Both the position numbers and the translations under genes were made by a program. This document shows, piece by piece, positions 1 to 7,210 of a stretch of 64,000 nucleotides of DNA. Numbering within the stretch: position 1 is the first letter of the stretch; the number at the start of each line of letters is the position of its first letter. The stretch is taken from the NCBI GenBank assembly GCA_004124875.1, contig SCKJ01000007.1:51745-115744 (forward strand), read 5' to 3'. The notes under the pieces are model-generated. The model did no database searches and was not told the DNA's origin. It saw only the letters and a list, made by a program, of their open reading frames with translations. The stretch comes from Fidelibacterota bacterium (GTDB lineage: Bacteria; Fidelibacterota; Marinisomatia; SCGC-AAA003-L08; TS1B11).

Positions 1-140
1 CCAACCGGCAAGCCATCGTGGACAGCTGGCCCTCCGATGTTGATCAGTCGGCCGCCCAGCGCGACTGGCAGTGGAAACCGGGCGACGACTTTGACTCCGC
101 TTTCGTCCGCTATCTGGTGCCGGCTATTAAGGCCCATTAA
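1..140 (+). CDS. tdh: L-threonine 3-dehydrogenase (epimerase-type), 3' end only
   Basis: This is the last 46 or so codons of a gene that enters from outside the window, read in frame 3 and ending in TAA at 138-140. The peptide begins NRQAIVDSWP and carries a DWQWKPGDDFD stretch. That pattern (RQAIADSWP, DxSxARxDWGW, then a short helix) is the usual C-terminus of the NAD-dependent epimerase-like L-threonine 3-dehydrogenases, which oxidise threonine to 2-amino-3-ketobutyrate. The next metabolic gene is kbl, which uses that product, so the context supports the call strongly. A toxin-antitoxin module now separates the two genes. Only the tail is visible, so catalytic residues cannot be checked. 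Confidence 0.8.
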   Translation, partial: NRQAIVDSWPSDVDQSAAQRDWQWKPGDDFDSAFVRYLVPAIKAH

Positions 141-196
141 TAAGCTTTAATGACGATTGGAAGAGAGAAGTTGATTTAGCCGCTGAGCCAGTTTAA

Positions 197-233
197 TTTG
201 TACAAAATGGTTTAAATGTACTTTTTGTACGAA
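197..233 (+). promoter_or_regulatory. Putative autoregulatory operator with GTAC-centred palindromes
   Basis: A perfect 10-bp palindrome TTTGTACAAA lies at 197-206. A related site, TTTGTACGAA, lies at 224-233, and another GTAC core lies at 218-221. The stretch is AT-rich and sits 14-50 bp upstream of the antitoxin start. E. coli YefM-YoeB is known to bind palindromes with a TGTACA core, and this antitoxin belongs to the same family, so autoregulation by the complex is a reasonable inference. Confidence 0.55.
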
Positions 234-246
234 TAGGTGAAATGAA

Positions 247-492
247 ATGACCACACTAACAGCCAGCAAACTTCGTACGCGACTGGCGGACACTCTCAAC
301 CGTGTCGCTTACGGTGGCGAAAGGATTCTTCTTCAGCGACGCGGCAAGGACATTGCGGCCATCATATCCACTGATGACCTGGAGCTGTTGGAAAAACTTG
401 AGGAACAGGCGGATCTTCGCGCAATCCAGGCAGCCTTGAAGGAACCCGGAACTGCCGATTGGGACCAAGTAAAAGGGAATTTAGGCCTTTAA
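247..492 (+). CDS. Phd/YefM-family antitoxin
   Basis: The 81-residue protein has the Phd/YefM fold signature: an N-terminal helix and strand (TLTASKLRTRLADTLNRVAY), then GERILLQRRGKDIAAIIS, then an acidic helix LELLEKLEEQADLRAIQAAL. The N-terminal part normally dimerises and binds DNA, and the C-terminal part wraps the toxin. It is followed at once by a RelE/ParE-type toxin and preceded by TGTACA palindromes, the usual layout for this type II module. Its closest relative here is the antitoxin at 37231-37509, which has the same IIL-RRGKDL core. The module sits between tdh and kbl, normally adjacent partners, so it is probably a later arrival. Confidence 0.88.
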   Translation: MTTLTASKLRTRLADTLNRVAYGGERILLQRRGKDIAAIISTDDLELLEKLEEQADLRAIQAALKEPGTADWDQVKGNLGL

Positions 493-532
493 GCCGCTAG
501 CACTCTATCGCGTCGGAATCAAACCTGCGGCC

Positions 533-763
533 GTGAAGGACTTGAAGCGGATTGCTCACTCGACGGTTCAACGTGTCGGAAGGAAAATATCTTCTCTGGC
601 GGCGGAGCCGCGGCCTCCAGGCGCTGTCAATCTTAAATTAGCTCAACATGTCTGGCGTTTGCGCGTCGGCGATTACCGCGTCCTGTATACGATTGATGAC
701 GATTTGCTTCTGGTGACAGTAGCCCGAGTCCGCCACCGAAGAGACATTTATCGCCAACTGTAA
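533..763 (+). CDS. RelE/ParE-family toxin, start codon unclear
   Basis: The protein carries the family's C-terminal signature: a basic helix, then WRLRVGDYRVLYTI, then VARVRHRRDIYRQL. RelE-type toxins are mRNA interferases that cleave mRNA on the ribosome; the related ParE proteins attack gyrase. The first ordinary start is GTG at 533, giving 76 residues. However, the frame is open from 485, and the codons before the GTG encode LYRVGIKPAAV, which matches the first strand that the family needs (YRVEIKPSAxKDL). No ATG, GTG or TTG exists in that extension. Either the toxin is 5'-truncated, or it starts at an unusual codon, or it is made by +1 slippage from the antitoxin, whose last codons are CTT TAA. 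The toxin is otherwise intact. Confidence 0.8.
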   Translation: MKDLKRIAHSTVQRVGRKISSLAAEPRPPGAVNLKLAQHVWRLRVGDYRVLYTIDDDLLLVTVARVRHRRDIYRQL

Positions 764-805
764 TCCCATGTCGTGCTCAGGAAATCTGAGAAAAGGACAC
801 CCCCC

Positions 806-1999
806 ATGGACACACTGACCCCTCGCCTCACAGCCGAACTCGCAGCTATCCGCGACGCCGGCCTCCACAAGCAGGAGCGCATCATTACATCGCCACAGAG
901 CGCCACCATCGCAGTTGGCGGCAGGAAGGTGCTCAACTTTTGCGCCAACAACTATCTGGGTCTGTCCAACCATCCGGCGCTGATCAAAGCGGCCAGCGAG
1001 GGCCTTCAGCGGTGGGGGCTGGGCCTCTCCTCGGTGCGTTTTATCTGCGGCACCCAGGAAATTCATAAGCAGCTCGAAAGCAAAATCGCCGCCTTTCTGC
1101 AGACCGACGACGCCATATTATACGGCAGCTGCTTCGATGCCAACGGCGGCCTGTTCGAAACCCTGCTGGGACCCGACGACGCCATCATCTCCGATGCCCT
1201 CAACCACGCCTCCATCATTGATGGCATCCGGCTGTGCAAGGCGGCGCGCTACCGTTATCGTCATGGCGACATGGGTGACCTCGAGACGCAGCTGCGCGAG
1301 AGTGCCGCTGCCCGGACACGGCTCATCGCCACCGACGGCGTGTTCTCCATGGACGGGGATGTGGCCCAGCTGGACGTGATCTGTGACCTGGCGCAGAAGT
1401 ACGACGCGCTGGTGATGGTGGACGACTCCCACGCCACCGGCTTTTTCGGGCCGACGGGCAGAGGCTCAGTGGAGCATCGCGGCGTCATGGGGCGGGTCGA
1501 TATGATCACCTCCACGATGGGCAAGGCGCTGGGCGGCGCCTCAGGCGGCTTCACGGCGGCCCGGCAGCCTATCGTCGATCTGTTGCGGCAAAGGTCGCGG
1601 CCCTACCTGTTTTCCAATTCAGTGCCGCCGGCCATTGTCAGCGCCGCCATCGCCTGTATCGATATGTTGGCCGGCAGCACCGGGCTGCGCGACCGCCTGG
1701 CGGAAAGCACCGCCTATTTCCGCAGCGCCATGAGCGACGCCGGATTCGACATCACGCCCGGTGAGCACCCTATCGTGCCGATTATGCTGGGCGAAGCCAG
1801 GCTGGCCCAGGAAATGGCCGCCGCCCTGCTGGATGAAGGCATCTATGTCGTCGGCTTCTCCTACCCGGTGGTGCCCAAGGGCGAGGCCCGCATCCGGGTG
1901 CAGATTTCCGCGGCCCACAGTAAGGAGCAGCTCGACCAGGCCATTGCCGCCTTTACCAAGGTGGGCAAGGCGATGGGGGTGGGGGGAAGTTTGCACTAA
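806..1999 (+). CDS. kbl: Glycine C-acetyltransferase (2-amino-3-ketobutyrate CoA ligase)
   Basis: This PLP enzyme converts 2-amino-3-ketobutyrate and CoA to glycine and acetyl-CoA, the second step of threonine degradation after Tdh. The chosen ATG at 806 follows AAAAGGAC and gives 397 residues, essentially the length of E. coli Kbl (398). Visible landmarks are [38 protein letters not shown] (the aspartate and histidine that contact PLP) and [15 protein letters not shown] with the Schiff-base lysine. An in-frame GTG at 773 would add 11 unlikely residues. The C-terminus, [12 protein letters not shown], is odd. Two further copies of the preceding AIAAFTKVG coding stretch lie downstream at 2543 and 3765, each with a different tail. 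Confidence 0.95.
   Translation: MDTLTPRLTAELAAIRDAGLHKQERIITSPQSATIAVGGRKVLNFCANNYLGLSNHPALIKAASEGLQRWGLGLSSVRFICGTQEIHKQLESKIAAFLQTDDAILYGSCFDANGGLFETLLGPDDAIISDALNHASIIDGIRLCKAARYRYRHGDMGDLETQLRESAAARTRLIATDGVFSMDGDVAQLDVICDLAQKYDALVMVDDSHATGFFGPTGRGSVEHRGVMGRVDMITSTMGKALGGASGGFTAARQPIVDLLRQRSRPYLFSNSVPPAIVSAAIACIDMLAGSTGLRDRLAESTAYFRSAMSDAGFDITPGEHPIVPIMLGEARLAQEMAAALLDEGIYVVGFSYPVVPKGEARIRVQISAAHSKEQLDQAIAAFTKVGKAMGVGGSLH
1934..1965 (+). repeat. kbl 3'-end repeat, copy A (inside intact kbl)
   Basis: This 32-bp stretch encodes [11 protein letters not shown] near the end of kbl. It recurs with one mismatch at 2543-2574, and its last 26 bp recur with two mismatches at 3765-3790. The three copies bound two accessory gene blocks. 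Confidence 0.9.
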
Positions 2000-2023
2000 T
2001 TATAAAGAAAGACTAAATTAGGC

Positions 2024-2284
2024 ATGCCAACAATTTTACTGGTAAATGGTTGGAGATTTTTCTTCTATTCGAACGAGGGCAGCGAACCCATTCATATCCA
2101 CTGCCAAAAAGGTGACCGGGAAGCAAAATTTTGGCTTGATAGTGAAGAATTTGAAGTGACTGAGGCATATGGATATCAGCTCTCCCCAAGGGATCGGCGG
2201 CAGATCAAAAAAATCATTTTTGAGTATTTCGAGTATATCGAAAATGAATGGGAAAAGTTTCAAAAGATGAGGAACCCAGGATGA
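2024..2284 (+). CDS. DUF4160 domain protein
   Basis: The 86-residue protein begins MPTILLVNGWRFFFYSNE and contains EPIHIHCQKGDREAKFWL, the characteristic signature of DUF4160. Its function is not established. These genes are commonly paired with a DUF2442 gene and are often found in accessory regions near toxin-antitoxin modules, which is the arrangement here: the stop overlaps the ATG of the DUF2442 gene as ATGA at 2281-2284. It starts only 24 bp after kbl in the same orientation, with no obvious promoter between them, so it may be read from the kbl transcript. The base composition is visibly AT-richer than kbl, consistent with acquisition. Confidence 0.85.
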   Translation: MPTILLVNGWRFFFYSNEGSEPIHIHCQKGDREAKFWLDSEEFEVTEAYGYQLSPRDRRQIKKIIFEYFEYIENEWEKFQKMRNPG

Positions 2285-2526
2285 GCAAAGCGCACATCGT
2301 AGAGAATCTGATGATCACTGATGATGAACTGATATTAAAGGTTGATGGCAAGGACCTGAGTCTAGCCTTGGCCACAGCCTCGCCAAAATTGGCGGCTGCC
2401 TCAGAATTAGAGCGATCCACGTATAAAATTTCCCCTGCCGGCTATGGCATCCATTGGCCCTTAATCGACGAAGATTTATCCATTGACGGCCTGTTACTTG
2501 CCACGGAAATCGCCGCACAACCTTAG
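2281..2526 (+). CDS. DUF2442 domain protein
   Basis: Starting at the ATG that overlaps the DUF4160 stop, the protein is 81 residues long. It shows the DUF2442 pattern: a short strand pair with DELILKVDGKDLSLAL, a helix rich in alanine, then YGIHWPLIDEDLSIDGLL, where the WP.IDEDLS stretch is diagnostic. The family has a small alpha/beta fold that may bind DNA or a partner; no function is proven. The ATGA overlap implies translational coupling with the DUF4160 partner, so the pair probably works as one module. An upstream in-frame ATG at 2248 lies inside the partner gene and is less likely. Copy B of the kbl 3'-end repeat begins 17 bp after the stop codon. Confidence 0.85.
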   Translation: MSKAHIVENLMITDDELILKVDGKDLSLALATASPKLAAASELERSTYKISPAGYGIHWPLIDEDLSIDGLLLATEIAAQP

Positions 2527-2542
2527 GCCGCAAGTGCGGTTT

Positions 2543-2574
2543 GACCAGGCCATCGCCGCCTTTACCAAGGTGGG
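2543..2574 (+). repeat. kbl 3'-end repeat, copy B
   Basis: The stretch matches 1934-1965 with a single, synonymous mismatch (ATT to ATC). In the kbl frame it reads [19 protein letters not shown] and then stops at TAG (2597-2599), which looks like a genuine Kbl C-terminus different from that of the intact gene. It lies between the DUF2442 gene and the SIR2-like gene and appears to be a displaced gene end. Confidence 0.85.
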
Positions 2575-2602
2575 ACGACGGATTGGAGAATTGGGGTAGC
2601 TT

Positions 2603-3595
2603 ATGATTACTGTGCCGACATTATTCATATTAGGAGCTGGGGCGAGCGCGCCATATGGGTACCCAACCAGCTTTGGGCTTTGGGAATTTATTGTTGGTAA
2701 CTATCCAAATGATTCGCATATCCCGCCGGGATACCAACATCCTTTCAAACATTTTTACTCTACATATCTCAATGGTCGTATCGAAATCGCTGCTGACAGA
2801 GAGCCACTAATCGAGAAACTAGAATTATTCCATGAAACTTTTTTTCATGCGGACCCATCAATTGACCGATTCATTTCCCGAAATAAAAAGTTTGAAAAAT
2901 TGGGAAAGAAGGCAATACTTACCATGCTGTTTCATGCTGAACAATTCAGTGCCTTGCCTGAAACCATGGCAAATAGAGAAAGTGACTGGATAATCTATTT
3001 AATGCAAAAAATGACTACAAAAATTGTAGTACAAGACGATTTTTCAAGATTCAAAGAAAATGATGTCTCCTTCATAACGTTTAATTATGACCGTTCGCTT
3101 GAACACCTATCTTACAATTTTCTGTCAAATTCGTTCAGCGAACTCCCCACGGCAGACATCGTTGAGGCAGTAGAAAGCCTAGAGATCTTGCACGTCAATG
3201 GGATACTCGCACCCCTTGATTGGCAGAATATCAAGGGTGTAAAACAGCCATATAGAAAATCACTGAAGACGGTAGATATCGATTCTCATGTGAATAATAT
3301 TCAAATCATTTTTGATAGTCGACAGGATGATACTACCACGGAAATTGAAAGAAAAATTAAATCTGCAGAAAACATATACTTTTTAGGGTTTGGTTATGCA
3401 GACGAGAATATGAAACAGTTGGGATTCCCAGAAATATTAGAGGCGCACCAAACAATTTATGGAACCGCAAAGGGTCTAACATCAACTCAAATCGCCCAAG
3501 TAAAGCGGCAATATTTCACCAAACGAGATTTTCGCGAACCGCATTTATATACACTAAATTGCTTAGAAGTGCTTGAGAATCAGATTTTACGATAG
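2603..3595 (+). CDS. SIR2-like domain protein, probable defence NADase-type protein
   Basis: The 330-residue protein opens with the SIR2-like nucleotide-binding loop FILGAGASAPYGYPTS. It later shows FITFNYDRSLEHL (the family's N-binding strand), EILHVNGIL (the His/Asn-containing motif) and IYFLGFGYADENM. These are the hallmarks of the SIR2_2-like group, several members of which deplete NAD during phage infection. It has no transmembrane segment and no obvious second effector domain, so it resembles a stand-alone sensor/effector; NAD cleavage is inferred. The gene is clearly AT-richer than its neighbours, starts 3 bp after the copy B reading frame ends and is followed by a palindromic element and copy C. 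Together these suggest a transferred cassette. Confidence 0.82.
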   Translation: MITVPTLFILGAGASAPYGYPTSFGLWEFIVGNYPNDSHIPPGYQHPFKHFYSTYLNGRIEIAADREPLIEKLELFHETFFHADPSIDRFISRNKKFEKLGKKAILTMLFHAEQFSALPETMANRESDWIIYLMQKMTTKIVVQDDFSRFKENDVSFITFNYDRSLEHLSYNFLSNSFSELPTADIVEAVESLEILHVNGILAPLDWQNIKGVKQPYRKSLKTVDIDSHVNNIQIIFDSRQDDTTTEIERKIKSAENIYFLGFGYADENMKQLGFPEILEAHQTIYGTAKGLTSTQIAQVKRQYFTKRDFREPHLYTLNCLEVLENQILR

Positions 3596-3683
3596 CCAAT
3601 ATCATATTTATCGTTTGTATCGCCGGATTCGCTGAGGTAGGCAGACAGTTTTGGGTAGTAAATTGAGGTCGCCACCAACTCCA

Positions 3684-3759
3684 CACTCACCCCCACCCTG
3701 CGTGATGCCCCCTCTCTCCGGAGAGAGGGGGAGTCTGGCGCAGCCGACTGGGGTGAGTG
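3684..3759. repeat. Nested palindromic REP/MITE-like element
   Basis: An outer inverted repeat CACTCACCCC (3684-3693) / GGGGTGAGTG (3750-3759) encloses a perfect inner 24-bp palindrome with arms 3708-3719 and 3720-3731 (CCCCCTCTCTCC and its complement). Such CTCACCCC...CCCTCTC... structures are dispersed in many bacterial genomes as small non-autonomous palindromic elements. Only one copy is seen in this window. It sits between the SIR2-like gene and copy C of the kbl repeat. Confidence 0.7.
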
Positions 3760-3764
3760 GAATC

Positions 3765-3790
3765 GCCATCGCTGCCTTTACCAAGGTGGG
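3765..3790 (+). repeat. kbl 3'-end repeat, copy C
   Basis: This 26-bp stretch differs from the matching part of copy A at two positions, both synonymous in the kbl frame. That frame reads [15 protein letters not shown], a very typical Kbl tail, and then runs on to a TGA at 3867-3869. It is the most distal copy and may be the oldest host gene end. Confidence 0.8.
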
Positions 3791-3861
3791 GCGGACGTTT
3801 GGAGTGTTAAATTTGAATGATCAGTTTCAGGCCACGGATACCAGTGCAGGAGAACGATATA

Positions 3862-4248
3862 ATGACTGATACACAGCCCAAGGGACTTTCAACCATCGGC
3901 CAGATCGCCGTGACGGTGAAAAATCTCGATAGCGCCATTGAGTTTTACCGCGACAGCCTCGGCATGGCGCTGCAGTTCCAGGTGCCGGGGATGGCCTTCT
4001 TCGACTGCGACGGTGTGCGGCTGATGCTCAGCCTGGCGGAATCGCCGGAGTTCGACCATCCCGCATCCATCATCTACTTTAAGGTGGACGATATTGCCGC
4101 CCAGCATGCGGCCATGACGGATAAGGACGTAAAGTTTGTCGCGCCACCCCACCTTACCGCCGACATGGGCAGCTACGAGCTGTGGATGGCCTTCTTCAAT
4201 GACCTCGACGGCAACACCCTGGCGCTGATGAGTGAAGTGCCAAAATAA
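3862..4248 (+). CDS. VOC (glyoxalase/bleomycin-resistance) family protein
   Basis: The protein is 128 residues long from the ATG at 3862, which follows CAGGAG at suitable spacing. An in-frame ATG at 3817 is less likely because it lies in the region after the kbl repeat. The fold signature is clear: IGQIAVTVKNLDSAIEFYRDSLGM, then FDCDGVRLMLS, IIYFKVDDI and FFNDLDGNTLALMSEV. VOC proteins are paired beta-alpha-beta-beta-beta modules that bind a metal or sequester small molecules. The final E of NTLALMSE would be a metal ligand, whereas the first-strand position usually held by His is Q (GQIAV), so the substrate and metal dependence are uncertain. It appears to be a single-gene unit. Confidence 0.85.
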   Translation: MTDTQPKGLSTIGQIAVTVKNLDSAIEFYRDSLGMALQFQVPGMAFFDCDGVRLMLSLAESPEFDHPASIIYFKVDDIAAQHAAMTDKDVKFVAPPHLTADMGSYELWMAFFNDLDGNTLALMSEVPK

Positions 4249-4310
4249 TGGGCGGCAAACCTGCCGAAAAATCGGGCGAAGCGATGGCCGCCGTGATGTT
4301 CCCGTATCTC

Positions 4311-4339
4311 TTGACATACCGCCCGTTATCGCGTACGCT
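4311..4339 (+). promoter_or_regulatory. Promoter with overlapping palindrome, leaderless arrangement
   Basis: A consensus -35 TTGACA (4311-4316) and a -10-like TACGCT (4334-4339) are separated by 17 bp. Transcription would begin within a few bases of the ATG at 4345, so the antitoxin mRNA would be almost leaderless, and no Shine-Dalgarno sequence is present. The -10 overlaps a perfect palindrome GCGTACGC (4331-4338) with the same GTAC core as the operators of the other two antitoxins, so self-repression is likely. Confidence 0.5.
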
Positions 4340-4344
4340 ATGCT

Positions 4345-4581
4345 ATGAAATCGATCAGCGCCACAAAAGCCCGGGAACGCCTCTACCGCCTGATGGACGA
4401 AACCGCCGAATTCCACGAGCCGGTTCTGGTGACCGGCAAAGGGAGCAATGCCGTCCTTCTGGGGGAGGATGACTGGCACGCCATACAGGAGACACTCTAT
4501 CTGCTGTCCATCCCGGGCATGCGGGCATCTATTCGTGAGGGTCTTGACACCCCTCTTGAGGAGACCGAGCCGGAACCGTAG
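4345..4581 (+). CDS. Orphan YefM/Phd-family antitoxin
   Basis: The 78-residue protein MKSISATKARERLYRLMDET... has the YefM pattern: SATKARERLYRLMDE, then PVLVTGKGSNAVLLGEDDW, then AIQETLYLLSIPGMRASIREG, the helix that contacts YoeB in characterised pairs. The expected yoeB-like toxin does not follow; the next gene is an unrelated lipoprotein that starts 16 bp later. The gene may be an orphan regulator or anti-toxin, or a remnant that lost its toxin. It appears to be expressed from its own promoter with almost no 5' leader. Confidence 0.85.
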   Translation: MKSISATKARERLYRLMDETAEFHEPVLVTGKGSNAVLLGEDDWHAIQETLYLLSIPGMRASIREGLDTPLEETEPEP

Positions 4582-4597
4582 CACTGCGACAGATTCC

Positions 4598-5380
4598 ATG
4601 CCAAATTCCGGCATGACACCCCCGCACCCATTGAATCGCGCCACCCTGCTGCTGCCCCTGCTGCTGGCGACCATCGGCTGCGCAGGAGAGCTCTCCGACC
4701 CCGAGAAGCAGGCCATCGCTATCCTGGGGCGCGCCCACGACCTGATGGGGGGCCAGGCGCTCATCGACAGCATCCATACCCTGCAGGTCACTGCGGCTTC
4801 AACAGACCCCCGGGGGCCGTTCGTGACCCATATTGCCAGCCGCGCCAACGGTGATCTGACCATTCGGCAGGTCTACCCCAAGTGGGGCCAACGCCGGGGC
4901 GGCATGATCGGCAACCGCTACTGGCGGCAGGAACCGGGCGGTGAAATCGAACCGCTCAACTGGCAGCTGGCGTATAACATGCGGCTTCTCGATTTTCACC
5001 GGCTGGTGATCAACATGGACCAGCGCTTCAGCCGCCTCAAGGCCGAGGAGGAATCCGTTGAGTTCTTTGGCGTCCCCTCGCTTAAAGTCGTCATGCGGGA
5101 TGGACGGGGTCTGCCGGCCGCGGCCTATTTCAGCAAGTCGATTGGACTGCCGCTGGGTATCGAATTTGCCGATGCCGCGGATCCTGATAGCGAACCGCTG
5201 GTGGTGAAGTTCGGCATTTGGCAAAATGTGGGCAACGTGATTCTATTCAAGCAGGCCATTCTACAGGAGAACGATTACACCTACCAGTATAACTATACCA
5301 ATATCCGCATCAACGGGAACATTGACGCGCTCCTGATCCACCCCGATTCCGTGTGGGCGCCTCCCGATACTGCCCGCTGA
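4598..5380 (+). CDS. Outer-membrane lipoprotein, LolA/sorting-protein-like
   Basis: From the ATG at 4598 (an ATG at 4613 is also possible) the protein is 260 residues. It begins with a short polar stretch, a hydrophobic segment LLLPLLLATIGCAG and a lipobox cysteine, so it should be a lipoprotein. The mature part opens with AILGRAHDLMGGQALIDSIHTLQVTA, followed by alternating beta-strand segments, which resembles the MGG...L..I.....G opening of LolA/LppX-type outer-membrane lipoprotein-sorting proteins. Such proteins bind lipid or lipoprotein in a half-barrel. The similarity is only a pattern seen by eye and the function is not established. It follows the orphan antitoxin closely but its product is unrelated. 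Confidence 0.7.
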   Translation: MPNSGMTPPHPLNRATLLLPLLLATIGCAGELSDPEKQAIAILGRAHDLMGGQALIDSIHTLQVTAASTDPRGPFVTHIASRANGDLTIRQVYPKWGQRRGGMIGNRYWRQEPGGEIEPLNWQLAYNMRLLDFHRLVINMDQRFSRLKAEEESVEFFGVPSLKVVMRDGRGLPAAAYFSKSIGLPLGIEFADAADPDSEPLVVKFGIWQNVGNVILFKQAILQENDYTYQYNYTNIRINGNIDALLIHPDSVWAPPDTAR

Positions 5381-5500
5381 TCGATTGCGGCCTATTCGCG
5401 CTGGAACTGATCCCTAGTCGGGTGATACCGGCCAGGCGGCCGTCTCCCTGGCGGCGGGCATACAGCCCGCGACCGATCCCGGTCCGGCGATAGTGGGGAC

Positions 5501-6940
5501 CTAGCTGGCCCCTTCCATGGCCGGCTCTATGGGTGGCTCGGCAATCAAGCTGGAAGGCATCGACCTGAAAGTCATCAGCAGCCAGGTCACACCTACCGCA
5601 GCGCCGCCAACCATCGACACAGCCATGGATATCCAGACAAACTCAAGGGGCCGGTGCTGCACGAATGTGAAGTAGGCCGCCAGCGGTCCACCAATCGCCA
5701 TCACCCTTAGCACAGTCACAACCAGAAACGGCAGCCCCTTGCCCATGCCCTGCAATACGCGGGCGCTGATAATGCCAATGGGCGCAATGGGGAACGCCAG
5801 GGCGTTGATCCGCAGATAGGACACACCGTAAGCCAGTATTTCGGCGTTCGGCTTGAATATGGTCAGCACCAGCGGCGCTAAGGGAATGATGATGGCGGCG
5901 AACACCAGACCGTAAATCACCGCCCGGCTCATGGTATACCCAACTATTTTCTTGATTTCATCCGTGGCCCCGGCGCCGTGAAACATAGCTACCAGGGTCA
6001 CGCAACCGGTGGACAGGGCAATGAGCGGTAAAAAGTAGACCATTTCAATGCGACTGGCGACCTGGTAAGCAGCCACGGCATGATCCGAAAAACTGGCCAG
6101 AATCTTGTTGTAGACAGCAGCGCCGGTAGCCATGACCATAAAAGAGAACGAGGCCGGCAAACCAATTTTAAAGATGGACAGCATGATGATGCTGCTAAAC
6201 TTGAACGCGCGCAAGTTGAAACTGACATAGCTGGTCCGCCTGATCATGATCAAATAGATGAAGATCACAAACACGATCGCCTGACTGACCGTAGTGGCGA
6301 TGGCCGCGCCGCGAACGCCCTGGTCCAAACCAAAGATAAATATGGGATCGAGGATGATGTTGAGCACCATGCCCACGCCCAGAATCGTCATGGGCCGGAC
6401 GGTGTCCCCTTCGCCCGTGAGGATTCCACGGAAAAATCCTGACAGCACCGAGAACGGCAGTCCGATAGCCACCACCTGGAGGTAACGCCACGACAGCTCG
6501 TTAACCGCTCCGGTTGCCCCCAGCATTTCCAGCATGGGGCGGCCGTAAAGCAGTCCTACGACCATGAGTATGCCCCCAAGGACCACGCCAAGGACGAGGG
6601 CATGATCGGCAATGTTGTCGGCTCTGGACTTGTCCCGCCCCCCAATGGCCTGGGCCAGCACCGCCGTGACGCCACTGGAGAGGCCCATCACCGTGCCGTA
6701 GGCGAAAAATACCAACGGCAAATTATAGGCCAGGGCGGCCACGGCATCAGCGCCCACCCGGCCGACAAACACCATGTCGACCACGGAGTAGAGCGTGTGG
6801 ATCATCATCCCGCCGAAGACCGGCAGCGACAATTTCCACAGCGCTTTCCTGGGATCCGATCTGAATTGATCGAGGCGCGATTCAGCAGCAGCAGCATTCA
6901 TCGCGCCGAATTTAACCCCCGTGAACTTTCCCTGTGGCAT
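5501..6940 (-). CDS. MATE-family multidrug/sodium antiporter
   Basis: The 479-residue protein has twelve hydrophobic segments and the MATE layout. The first half opens with RKALWKLSLPVFGGMMIHTLYSVVDMVFVGRVGADAVAALA, of which LYSVVDMVFVGR is the family hallmark, and the second half repeats the pattern after about residue 235 with KIGLPASFSFMVMATGAAVYN. MATE proteins export cationic drugs in exchange for Na+ or H+ across the inner membrane. The ATG at 6940 gives the longest form; an ATG at 6901 would give a start closer to typical family members, and neither has a strong ribosome-binding site. It stands alone on the minus strand, convergent with the lipoprotein gene to its left. Confidence 0.92.
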   Translation of the reverse strand: MPQGKFTGVKFGAMNAAAAESRLDQFRSDPRKALWKLSLPVFGGMMIHTLYSVVDMVFVGRVGADAVAALAYNLPLVFFAYGTVMGLSSGVTAVLAQAIGGRDKSRADNIADHALVLGVVLGGILMVVGLLYGRPMLEMLGATGAVNELSWRYLQVVAIGLPFSVLSGFFRGILTGEGDTVRPMTILGVGMVLNIILDPIFIFGLDQGVRGAAIATTVSQAIVFVIFIYLIMIRRTSYVSFNLRAFKFSSIIMLSIFKIGLPASFSFMVMATGAAVYNKILASFSDHAVAAYQVASRIEMVYFLPLIALSTGCVTLVAMFHGAGATDEIKKIVGYTMSRAVIYGLVFAAIIIPLAPLVLTIFKPNAEILAYGVSYLRINALAFPIAPIGIISARVLQGMGKGLPFLVVTVLRVMAIGGPLAAYFTFVQHRPLEFVWISMAVSMVGGAAVGVTWLLMTFRSMPSSLIAEPPIEPAMEGAS

Positions 6941-7210
6941 TATAATGGGGGCGGGGAGCGTGAGTCAGCGGCAGTGGCAGTAGCGGGGGGCCGTGGCCTT
7001 AGCAGTAGCCGTTGGCAGAAGTCATGGGAACCGCCAAGCTGACCCTGTCACTGGTAAGCGCGGCACAGATTTGACCATGCGGTGACTGCTCCATGTGCGG
7101 GATTCAAGTTGTTACCCCTTTCACGCCGGATTAACTTTTGCGCTGTTGTTCCGTCCGCGATGGCTGGAAACTCATGGGTCCTTATATTTTCACCGAAACT
7201 ATTATATGAC

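Noticed and set aside
1934..3790. Integron attC-like cassette array at kbl
   Set aside because: The repeats are coding ends of kbl, not folded attC sites; no GTTRRRY core or integron integrase is visible.
7082..7210. Extended N-terminus of SecD from an upstream ATG-type start
   Set aside because: The added residues do not resemble SecD and precede the typical LPRFAIIAIVV membrane segment; the ATG at 7211 fits the family better.
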